DNA of 64,000 nucleotides from Myxococcus guangdongensis (GTDB lineage: Bacteria; Myxococcota; Myxococcia; Myxococcales; Myxococcaceae). The translations under genes and the position numbers were made by a program. The DNA lies in NCBI RefSeq assembly GCF_024198255.1, contig NZ_JAJVKW010000001.1, forward strand, positions 310,001 to 374,000, read 5' to 3'. Positions 36,516-43,502 of the stretch are shown piece after piece (within the stretch, counting starts at the first letter, position 1; every line of letters begins with the position of its first letter). The notes under the pieces were generated by a model. That model was not told the DNA's origin, ran no database searches, and was given only the letters and a program-made list of their open reading frames with translations.

Positions 36516-36959
36516 GTGGTCTCTCGCAGTCTCATTGCTCGCAATCTGATGGTCCCCCTGGCGGCGCTGCTCATGGTCATCTCGTCCGCGTGTGGCCCGG
36601 ACGCCCAGGAGACTCCCGCCACGGAGATGGACTCCGCTCCGCCCGAGGAGGCGTCTCTCGAGGTGACGTCGCAAGAGCAGTCGCAGTGCCAGTTCTACAA
36701 CTACCACTGGGACGAGGCCCGCAACCCGCGCGGCCCCAACCGGTGCACCAACAGCTGCCAGTGTGACGGCATGCGCACCTGCAGCTCGGCCGGCTGGTGC
36801 CAGGGCACCGCGCGCCCCGGCGTGAGCTGCACCAGCCCCAGCTACTATTGGAACGAGGCCTGGAACCCGGGCGGCTCCAACCGCTGCTGGAGCTCGTGCC
36901 AGTGCGACGGCAGGCGCACGTGCAGCCCCGCGGGCTGGTGCCAGGGCCGCTCGCGCTGA
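36516..36959 (+). CDS. Lipoprotein with two tandem six-cysteine repeats
   Basis: It starts at GTG 36516, five bases after GGAGG; the open frame before it is a shadow of rtcA. The 147-residue product has a lipoprotein signal ending I-S-S-A-C (Cys 26), an acidic linker, and two repeats (residues 58-97 and 105-144). Their six cysteines have identical spacing (C-x18-C-x3-C-x-C-x5-C-x5-C), and both share W-(D/N)-E-A, N-P, N-R-C and A-G-W-C-Q-G. Six cysteines per unit suggests three disulfides per module and a small rigid extracellular domain. The family is not recognised. It interrupts what would otherwise be an rtcB-rtcA operon. Confidence 0.8.
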   Translation: MVSRSLIARNLMVPLAALLMVISSACGPDAQETPATEMDSAPPEEASLEVTSQEQSQCQFYNYHWDEARNPRGPNRCTNSCQCDGMRTCSSAGWCQGTARPGVSCTSPSYYWNEAWNPGGSNRCWSSCQCDGRRTCSPAGWCQGRSR

Positions 36960-36980
36960 AGCGCCCTGCCCGGAAATAGC

Positions 36981-37035
36981 GGCGCCCGCTCCCCCTCTCT
37001 GGCGGCCTTTCGGCCTCTTGGGGGGAGCGGGCGCC
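36981..37035. terminator. Long hairpin terminator between convergent genes
   Basis: A 15 bp perfect stem (36981-36995 with 37021-37035, GGCGCCCGCTCCCCC and its complement) encloses a 25-base loop that itself contains GGCC-TTT-CGGCC. It lies between the six-cysteine lipoprotein and rtcB, which converge, so it could stop both transcripts. Confidence 0.6.
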
Positions 37036-37091
37036 TCGATGTCGTCATCCCGGCATGGTCACCTCGCGTGCAGGAGTCGGGGTGGTACCGC

Positions 37092-38327
37092 CTACCCCTT
37101 CACGCAAACGACCTGCTTGAGCGTATGGACCACGTCGACCAGGTCCGACTGCGCCGCCATCACCGCGTCGATGGGCTTGTACGCCGCCGGCGTCTCGTCA
37201 ATCACCTCGACATCCTTGCGGCACTCGACGCCCTCGGTCGCCTTCGCGTGGTCCTCGAGCGTGAAGCGCTTCTTCGCCGCCTCACGCGACATCGCCCGGC
37301 CCGCGCCGTGGCTGCAGGAGTGGAAGCTGTCCGCGTTTCCCTTCCCACGGACGATGAACGAGCGCGCCCCCATGCTGCCGGGGATGATGCCGAGGTCACC
37401 CTCGCGCGCCCGCACCGCGCCCTTGCGCGTCACGAAGCAGTTCTTCCCGAAGTGGTGCTCACGCGCCACGTAGTTGTGGTGGCAGTTCACCGCCGCGTCG
37501 GACAGCTCGAACGGAGGCAGCTCACCGCTCAGCTGCAGGGCGTCGACCGCGCCACGCAGCATCAGCTCGCGGTTGGTCGCCGCGTAGTCCTGCGCCCAGC
37601 TCACCGCGAAGACATAGTCGTCGAAGTGCTCGGAGCCCTCGGGCAGGTACGCCAGGTCCGCGTCGGGCAGGTTGATGTACCAGCGGCGCATGTCCTCCTT
37701 CGCCAGCTCGATGAAGTGGCTCCCGATGCGGTTACCCACGCCGCGCGAACCGGAGTGCAACATCAGCCACACGCCATCTGACTCGTCCAGGCACAGCTCG
37801 ATGAAGTGGTTTCCCGTGCCGAGCGTCCCCAAGTGCCCCAGGTCCGGCCCACGGCCGATGCGCGGGTGCTTGGCGACGATGCGGTCATACCCCTCCATCA
37901 GTCGCGCCCACTCCTTCTGGTGGGAGGCCGGAGCCACGCGCCACGCGCCGACGTCGTTACGGCCGCCATTGTCCGAGCGGCCGTGCGGCACCGCCCGCTC
38001 GATGGCCGAGCGCACCTTGCGCAGCGAGTCCGGGAGCTGGTCCGCGCGCATCGTGGTGCGCACCGCAATCATGCCGCACCCGATGTCCACCCCCACCGCA
38101 GCCGGCACCACCGCGCCCACCGTCGGGACCACGCTGCCGACCGTCGCGCCATAACCCCGGTGCACGTCCGGCATCGCGGCGATCCACTTGTGGATGAAGG
38201 GCAGGCCACGGAGGTTTCGGAGCTGCTTCTTGGCCTCGTCCTCGAACGGCACGCCCACGGTCCACGACTTGATGGGGCGACCCGCCTCGTCCGACAGCAC
38301 CTCGTAGTTCACCTTGTTGCGCTCCAT
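37092..38327 (-). CDS. rtcB: tRNA-splicing/RNA ligase RtcB
   Basis: This 411-residue GTP- and Mn-dependent ligase joins 2',3'-cyclic phosphate or 3'-phosphate ends to 5'-OH RNA. The metal ligands are visible: D81 and C84 in VGVDIGCGM, H174 in LGTGNHFIEL, H191 in HSGSRGVGN and the H283/H284 pair in NCHHNY. H340 in HSCSHGAGR is the residue guanylylated during the reaction. Start at M-E-R-N-K (38327); M-K-A just upstream is possible. It is preceded by a near-consensus sigma-54 promoter and a divergent rtcR, so expression is expected to respond to RNA damage through RtcR. Confidence 0.95.
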   Translation of the reverse strand: MERNKVNYEVLSDEAGRPIKSWTVGVPFEDEAKKQLRNLRGLPFIHKWIAAMPDVHRGYGATVGSVVPTVGAVVPAAVGVDIGCGMIAVRTTMRADQLPDSLRKVRSAIERAVPHGRSDNGGRNDVGAWRVAPASHQKEWARLMEGYDRIVAKHPRIGRGPDLGHLGTLGTGNHFIELCLDESDGVWLMLHSGSRGVGNRIGSHFIELAKEDMRRWYINLPDADLAYLPEGSEHFDDYVFAVSWAQDYAATNRELMLRGAVDALQLSGELPPFELSDAAVNCHHNYVAREHHFGKNCFVTRKGAVRAREGDLGIIPGSMGARSFIVRGKGNADSFHSCSHGAGRAMSREAAKKRFTLEDHAKATEGVECRKDVEVIDETPAAYKPIDAVMAAQSDLVDVVHTLKQVVCVKG

Positions 38328-38386
38328 GGCCTTCACCTTTCGGTCGTTCGCCCTGGGCTCTGTTTCCCGGGCACGCAGGGACCTAG

Positions 38387-38403
38387 AGCAGCCGGCGTGC
38401 CAA
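38387..38403 (-). promoter_or_regulatory. Sigma-54 (-24/-12) promoter of rtcB
   Basis: On the minus strand the sequence is TTGGCACGCCGGCTGCT, matching YTGGCAC-N5-TTGCW except C for the first T of the -12 box. It faces rtcB (start 38327) and sits beside the divergent activator gene rtcR. Further upstream, AGATA/TATCT half-sites (38455-38470) may be part of an RtcR enhancer. Confidence 0.8.
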
Positions 38404-38472
38404 CCGCGCCTCAGAGGGGAGCATGGGGAGAACGCTGGTTTGTCGTATCCCTTGAGATAAAGTCCTATCTTG

Positions 38473-40095
38473 ATGGCGAAGACACGCGCGCGACAGACGG
38501 TGGTCCTGGGCATGCTCGGGACGACGCTCGACACGGGCCAGGGCCCGAACCGGTGGACGAAGTGGCGGCCCACGGTGGCGCTGTGCCAGCAGGAGGACCT
38601 GGTGGTGCACCGGCTGGAGCTGTTGCACCCGCCGGCGGCCACGCAGATTGCCGGGACGGTGGTGGCGGACATCCGGCAGGTGTCGCCGGAGACCACGGTG
38701 CGCACCACGCTGCTGGACATCCGCAACCCGTGGGACCTGGAGGAGACGTACGGCGCGCTGCTCGACTACGTGCGCGCTTACGCCTTCAACCCCGAGGAGG
38801 AGGACTACCTCGTCCACATCACCACGGGCACGCACATCGCGCAGATATCGATGTTCCTGTTGGTGGAGAGCCGGCTGATTCCGGGGCGATTGGTGCAGCT
38901 GTCGCCGGACCCGCGGGACAAGTCGGGCGCGGGGACGAACACGCTCATCGACCTGGACCTGTCGCGCTACGACACGCTGGCGGCGCGCTTCCAGCGTGAA
39001 CAGCGCGAGGGTCTGTCGTTCCTCAAGGCCGGCATCGACACGCGCAACGCGGCCTTCAACCACATCATCGAGCGCATCGAACAGGTGGCCAGCCACTCGC
39101 GCGCGCCGCTGCTCATCACCGGACCCACGGGCGCGGGCAAGTCGCAGCTCGCGCGCCGCGTCTACACGCTGAAGAAGTCACGCGGCACGGTGAGCGGGCC
39201 GTTCGTGGACCTCAACTGCGCCACGCTGCGCGGAGATGGGGCCATGTCCGCGCTCTTCGGCCATGTGAAGGGCTCCTTCACCGGCGCGCTCCAGGACCGT
39301 CCAGGCCTCTTGCGTCAGGCGAATGGTGGGGTGCTGTTCCTCGACGAGATTGGTGAGCTGGGCGCGGACGAGCAGGCCATGCTGCTGCGCGCGCTGGAGG
39401 ACAAGCGGTTCCTGCCGGTGGGCTCGGACAAGGAGGTGGAGAGTGATTTCCAGCTCATCGCCGGCACCAACCGGGACTTGCAGGTCGAGGTGGAGCGCGG
39501 GCGATTCCGCGAGGACCTGCTCGCGCGCATCAACCTGTGGACCTTCCGGTTGCCCGCGTTGCGCGAGCGCCCCGAGGACATCCCTCCGAACCTGCTCTAC
39601 GAGCTGGACAAGGCGTCGGAGGCGATGGGCGCGCGAATCACCCTGAACAAGGAGGCCCAGGAGCGCTTCTTGCGCTTCGCCACCTCGCCCGATGCCCGCT
39701 GGTCGGGCAACTTCCGGGACCTCAACGCCGCGGTGCTGCGCATGGCCACGCTCGCGCCCGGGGGCCGCATCACGCGCGAGGTGGTGGACGAGGAGCTGGA
39801 GCGCCTGCGCGCGCAGTGGCGGACGGGGGGCTCACGCCCGGGCCCCGTGTCATCCACGAGCGGCGTGGACCGGGTCGCAGAGGTGCTCGGTGAAGAGCTC
39901 GCCTCGGAGCTGGACCGGTTCGACCGCGTGCAGCTCGCGGATGTGCTGGGGGTGTGTCAGGGAAGCCGCTCGCTCTCGGAGGCAGGGCGTGTGCTGTTCG
40001 CCCAGTCCCGCGCGCGAAAGTCGAGCACCAACGACGCGGACCGACTGAAGAAGTACCTGGCGCGCTTCGGCCTGACCTGGGCCGATGTGAGCTGA
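38473..40095 (+). CDS. rtcR: Sigma-54-dependent activator RtcR with CARF-like sensor
   Basis: This 540-residue activator of rtcBA has an N-terminal RtcR/CARF-type ligand domain (residues about 1-180: VVLGMLGTTLD, then EEEDYLVHITTGTHIAQISMF). In other bacteria this domain senses RNA-repair-related signals such as tRNA fragments or cyclic-phosphate-ended oligonucleotides. The AAA+ domain follows with Walker A GPTGAGKS, a GSFTGA sigma-54 loop and Walker B GGVLFLDEIGE. The C-terminal helix-turn-helix is near SLSEAGRVLF. ATG 38473 is used; a TTG one codon earlier is possible. It is divergent from rtcB, whose sigma-54 promoter is between them. Confidence 0.94.
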   Translation: MAKTRARQTVVLGMLGTTLDTGQGPNRWTKWRPTVALCQQEDLVVHRLELLHPPAATQIAGTVVADIRQVSPETTVRTTLLDIRNPWDLEETYGALLDYVRAYAFNPEEEDYLVHITTGTHIAQISMFLLVESRLIPGRLVQLSPDPRDKSGAGTNTLIDLDLSRYDTLAARFQREQREGLSFLKAGIDTRNAAFNHIIERIEQVASHSRAPLLITGPTGAGKSQLARRVYTLKKSRGTVSGPFVDLNCATLRGDGAMSALFGHVKGSFTGALQDRPGLLRQANGGVLFLDEIGELGADEQAMLLRALEDKRFLPVGSDKEVESDFQLIAGTNRDLQVEVERGRFREDLLARINLWTFRLPALRERPEDIPPNLLYELDKASEAMGARITLNKEAQERFLRFATSPDARWSGNFRDLNAAVLRMATLAPGGRITREVVDEELERLRAQWRTGGSRPGPVSSTSGVDRVAEVLGEELASELDRFDRVQLADVLGVCQGSRSLSEAGRVLFAQSRARKSSTNDADRLKKYLARFGLTWADVS

Positions 40096-40129
40096 CGAGA
40101 CAGGGCAGCGGCCATCGGGGGTTTCCACG

Positions 40130-40141
40130 ACCTCCGGAGGT
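40130..40141. promoter_or_regulatory. 12-bp perfect palindrome ACCTCCGGAGGT
   Basis: The palindrome lies 35 bp after the rtcR stop and 116 bp before the next gene. It could be an operator for the barrel-like gene or part of a weak terminator. No regulator is assigned. Confidence 0.3.
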
Positions 40142-40256
40142 GGCGCGCGAGAAAAAGCACCGGCCACACAAAGGACGGTGACGGAGCGCGTCTTCATCGG
40201 TGTTGAAGGCAATGGGGGCCGTGAGCCGGACGGACCTTCGACACGAAAGCACCGCC

Positions 40257-41159
40257 ATGTCCACGCCGCAGCTCCACCTCGACACCTGTCGTCGGACAGG
40301 CACGTGGCTCATCGCCATCGTCCTCCTCCTGATGGGGCGGAGCGTGGAAGCGCAGGTGCGAGAGCCGGACAACTTCCTCGCCACGTCCGTCACCCTGTCC
40401 TCCGCACCTCGGCTGCGTCAGGTCTCCACCCGGCATGCCTCGCCCATGCTCGCCGCCGGCTTTCGGCTCTCCGAGCACAGCCAACTCCGCCTCGACTGGG
40501 GACTGCCCTACACCTCGGTGGACCCCGCCGGCGCACTCGAAGGACGCAGGAGCCACCTGGGCTCGACCAACCTGCTCATCGGCCTGCACAACGTCCGCAC
40601 CTTCGTGGATGACACCCTCTTCGTCCGCATGGGCGTGGGCGTCGCCGTGCCCCTCGCGCGCCATCAGGACGCCGACGACGTCGACGCGCGCAGACCCGAG
40701 ACCCAGGACGCCAACTACGCCACCGCCGCCGCGGTGCGTGGGCTAGCGGACCCGTGGCTGTGGGCGCTCGACACCACCTCCGTGGTGCTGCCCATGGCCG
40801 TGGGCCTGGACCTGCCAGGCTTCCAGCTCCGCGCGGACGTGGCGCTGGGCATGCTCATCCCCGTCTCCCGCACCGCGAGGGACACGCACTTCGTCGGGCA
40901 GGCCAGCCTGGAGGCCGCGCTTGGACTCGGCATGCTGGAGCCTGGCGCGCGGGTGCAAATCGTCACGCCCCACCTCACCGAGGCGACCTGGGACGGCGAG
41001 GACTCGCGGGTCTCGCTGGAGCCCTTCGTCCGTGTCCGCATGGGGCCCGCCTTCGCTCGCGCGGGCGTGCGCATCGACCTGGGCGACCCTCGGGCAAACC
41101 CCACGCCCAGCGCATCACGGATGTGGGCGCTGGGCCTGGGGCTCGGCGTCGGCTTCTGA
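40257..41159 (+). CDS. Putative outer-membrane beta-barrel protein
   Basis: From the ATG at 40257 the 300-residue product has a signal peptide (GTWLIAIVLLLMGRSVEA, then Q) and a mature region of regular alternating strands with glycine and aromatic turns, for example FRLSEHSQLRLDWGLPYT, LFVRMGVGVAVPLA, LRADVALGMLIPVS and LGLGLGVGF at the end. A terminal Phe fits an outer-membrane barrel. Upstream TTG/GTG starts would put polar residues before the signal. No family is recognised. It resembles the barrel encoded at 29012 in style but not in sequence. It is convergent with the M24 peptidase gene 8 bp away. Confidence 0.7.
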   Translation: MSTPQLHLDTCRRTGTWLIAIVLLLMGRSVEAQVREPDNFLATSVTLSSAPRLRQVSTRHASPMLAAGFRLSEHSQLRLDWGLPYTSVDPAGALEGRRSHLGSTNLLIGLHNVRTFVDDTLFVRMGVGVAVPLARHQDADDVDARRPETQDANYATAAAVRGLADPWLWALDTTSVVLPMAVGLDLPGFQLRADVALGMLIPVSRTARDTHFVGQASLEAALGLGMLEPGARVQIVTPHLTEATWDGEDSRVSLEPFVRVRMGPAFARAGVRIDLGDPRANPTPSASRMWALGLGLGVGF

Positions 41160-41167
41160 AGCGCCCG

Positions 41168-42505
41168 CTACTTGATGAGGTAGAACGCCTCCTGCCGAGG
41201 CACGAAGAACTTCCAGCCCTCCTGCGTGAGATAGGCCGGGTCCTCCTCCATCACCGCGACCTTCTGCCCATCCCACTCCGGCACCGGCGTGGACGTGTTG
41301 AGCTCGATGGCGATGTATGAGCCCTCGCGCAACAGCTTCGGCGCCTCCTTGCGCGTCGACGAGCGGAAGTCGATGGACGCGCCCAGCGCGTGGCCCTGGT
41401 TTCCCAGCGGGTGGCTGTAGACCTGCGCCGTGATTCCCAGCTCGTCCATCTTCGCCATCGTCGCGTCATACACATCCGCCGACGAGCGCCCCGGCCGAGA
41501 CGTCTCCACCATCAACACGTCCTGGAGCGTGTTCGTGTTGGCCAGCGCCTGCTTCAAGCCCTCGGGCGCGTCCGTCTCACCCTCGCGCAGCACATAGGCC
41601 ATCTTCTGCCAGTCGGTGTGCAGCCCCAGGTAGCTGATGCCGAAGTCCACGTGGATGAGGTCGCCCCGCTCGATGACGACGTCCTCCTTCGTCACCGCGA
41701 GGAAGCCGCGCGACTTGGAGCTCACCCCGCCCTTGCGCTGCACGCGCATGTCCGGCTGGAACCACGTGCTCACGCCCAGCGCCCACAGCCTGTCGTAGAG
41801 CCACCGGCGGACGTCCCCCACCGTCGTCTTCCCCGGCACCACCACCTTCGAGGAGAAGGCCTCCTTCACCACCTCGTCCGTCAGCTCCACCAGCCCCCGG
41901 TAGTGCTCCCACTCCTCGGGCAGCCGCGTGTCCAGGTACTCCTCGATGAGCGGCGCGGCGCTCACGAAGCGCGCCTCCGCCTTCGGCCCGAGCGCCTCCA
42001 GCACCCACGCATACCCGTCCCGCGTCAGGCTGCGCGTCACGCCCCGCTTGCCGTCGATGCCCAGCGCAATCGCCTTCGGCTGGTGGCGCGCGTCCAGCTC
42101 CGCCAGGAACTCCGGCGCGGACTTGCCCTCCTCGGGCGTCTCGAAGAACTGGAGCACCGCCTCCTCCGCGTAGCCCGTCAGCGCCACGCGCCGCAGCCCC
42201 TCGGCTCCCGCGTCCACGAAGACGAAGACGTCCCGGTTGCCCGCGTACGGGCGCGGCGGCGCCACGTACTGCGTCAGCGGATCATCATGGAACTCCTCGT
42301 TGACGATGATCCACATGCCCACGCCATGGCGGCGCATCATCTCCAGCAGCATTCCGTGGCGCTTCTGCAGCCAGCCCTCCCGCAGCGCAATCTGCTGCGA
42401 CATGGGCAACAGCCGGGGCTTCTCGTCGCGGGTCTGAGCACACCGGGACGTCGAACACGCGGACAACAACAGGAGCGGCAGGGCCGCCCACTTCAGCAGG
42501 GTCAT
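41168..42505 (-). CDS. Lipoprotein M24 family metallopeptidase (Xaa-Pro type)
   Basis: This 445-residue protein has a lipoprotein signal ending L-L-S-A-C, so it acts outside the cytoplasm on the membrane. The pita-bread catalytic domain keeps all five metal ligands: two Asp in HVDFGISYLGLHTDW, His in GNQGHALGASIDF, Glu in IAIELNTSTPV and Glu in AVMEEDPAYLT. An N-terminal creatinase-like domain (residues about 40-190) precedes it. The family cleaves Xaa-Pro bonds from peptide N-termini; a scavenging role in prey digestion fits a predator but is inference. ATG 42505 has GGAG upstream. Confidence 0.88.
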   Translation of the reverse strand: MTLLKWAALPLLLLSACSTSRCAQTRDEKPRLLPMSQQIALREGWLQKRHGMLLEMMRRHGVGMWIIVNEEFHDDPLTQYVAPPRPYAGNRDVFVFVDAGAEGLRRVALTGYAEEAVLQFFETPEEGKSAPEFLAELDARHQPKAIALGIDGKRGVTRSLTRDGYAWVLEALGPKAEARFVSAAPLIEEYLDTRLPEEWEHYRGLVELTDEVVKEAFSSKVVVPGKTTVGDVRRWLYDRLWALGVSTWFQPDMRVQRKGGVSSKSRGFLAVTKEDVVIERGDLIHVDFGISYLGLHTDWQKMAYVLREGETDAPEGLKQALANTNTLQDVLMVETSRPGRSSADVYDATMAKMDELGITAQVYSHPLGNQGHALGASIDFRSSTRKEAPKLLREGSYIAIELNTSTPVPEWDGQKVAVMEEDPAYLTQEGWKFFVPRQEAFYLIK

Positions 42506-42791
42506 GGGGGACTCCAAGTCGAGCTGGAGCCACACCCTATCGCCCGAACGACGGACACCGAAGTCCCCCACCCCCGGAGCCCTTGGAGACTCCGGAGGCG
42601 GAGGACCTGGGGCGCGGACTGCCCCTTCCTCCTCCACGCTCCACGCAGGCCCTCCCGGATGACGCCCCCCCACGACCTGGAGTCATTCGCGTCGTCTCCC
42701 CCACCTTCACGACGCCATCCGTCAGAGGCGACGGTCGTCCCCCGACGCCGCCCGCCCGTTTGAAGCGCTCCCAAACCCTCGCGCCAAAATC
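42506..42791. other. Spacer upstream of the M24 gene, nothing recognised
   Basis: No frame in this stretch has a family motif or a good ribosome site. It should contain the M24 gene promoter, but none was identified. Confidence 0.35.
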
Positions 42792-43022
42792 TCAGTAACT
42801 GGCGATCTGGAAATCCAGGTCGTCGTCCAGGAGGAGCTCGGTGTCACGCGCCTCCTGCTGCTGCTCGTCCTCTTCAGAAGCGCCCCCCCAGCACCGCCCC
42901 CCACCCAGCTCCCGCCCCCCGCCCTCCGCCAACGCCCCCCAGCTCCCCCCGCCCGCGCCCCGCTCCTCCGGCGCCCACAGCCCGTGAGACTCCCCCTGGC
43001 CTCTCGCGTCACATCGGAACAT
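42792..43022 (-). CDS. Possible small Gly-rich acidic-tailed protein
   Basis: The ATG at 43022 has AAGGGGGGAG directly upstream; a longer form from 43085 has no comparable site. The 76-residue product has a glycine/tryptophan-rich middle and an acidic C-terminus ending D-D-D-L-D-F-Q-I-A-S-Y. GC3 is high, consistent with coding, but there is no homologue I recognise. It lies after the terminator of the sigma/CHAT cassette, so it would need its own promoter. It could be a precursor peptide or an accidental open frame. Confidence 0.4.
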   Translation of the reverse strand: MFRCDARGQGESHGLWAPEERGAGGGSWGALAEGGGRELGGGRCWGGASEEDEQQQEARDTELLLDDDLDFQIASY

Positions 43023-43127
43023 CACTCCCCCCTTGTCGCGATGCAGTCGATGCAGCTCCACTCCCCCGTCGCCGCCGTCTTCCATCTGAAATACGCGGCG
43101 AGCCCTTTTTCTTGAGTGTTTCGCGGT

Positions 43128-43166
43128 GAAATAAAACGGGCGCTCCTCCTCACGAGAAACGCCCGC
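43128..43166 (-). terminator. Rho-independent terminator of CHAT cassette 1
   Basis: On the minus strand GCGGGCG (43160-43166) and CGCCCG (43137-43142) close a stem with an internal CTC/GAG pairing. TTTTATTT follows (43129-43136). It lies 56 bp after the small-peptide gene, ending the sigma-CHAT-peptide transcript. Confidence 0.6.
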
Positions 43167-43221
43167 AAAACATGCAACTCACCTGAAACTCAGGAGAGTC
43201 ATGTCGTCCCTGAGACGTGTT

Positions 43222-43395
43222 TCACCGCTCGGTGTTGACAGCGGGCTTGGCGGGAGCCTGCGGGACGGGCGGCTTGGCGGAGAGGGCGTCGGGGGCCTCC
43301 TCCGTGGGGGCGCGCAGGCCCCGGTCCCGCTCCGGCGGTGGATCTGGAATCTCGTGGGCGATGATGCCCGGCATCCTCGAGCTCGAATTCCTCAT
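43222..43395 (-). CDS. Small proline-rich peptide of CHAT cassette 1
   Basis: This 57-codon gene is too short for ordinary ORF calling. ATG 43395 follows a GGGAGCCGCAC site that is nearly identical to the GGAGCCGCAC before the paralogous small gene of cassette 2 (47507). The product has an N-terminal M-R-N-S-S-S-R-M-P-G-I-I, then a low-complexity Pro/Glu/Ala region with basic residues and ends N-T-E-R. There is no signal peptide. It is the third gene of an operon (sigma factor, CHAT protein, peptide) closed by a terminator. A role as a protease substrate, cofactor or effector is speculation based on position and disorder. Confidence 0.55.
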   Translation of the reverse strand: MRNSSSRMPGIIAHEIPDPPPERDRGLRAPTEEAPDALSAKPPVPQAPAKPAVNTER

Positions 43396-43502
43396 GTGCG
43401 GCTCCCCCCTGGGTTCGACGATTCAAGGTCGACGCGCCGCCACCTGCGGCGGAGCGTCAACACCAGAACGTGGCGGGTGGGAATCCTTGAGGAGCGGACA
43501 CT

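Noticed and set aside
42583..42798. Short plus-strand proline-rich frame
   Set aside because: It needs a TTG start, has no ribosome site, and overlaps the opposite small ORF.
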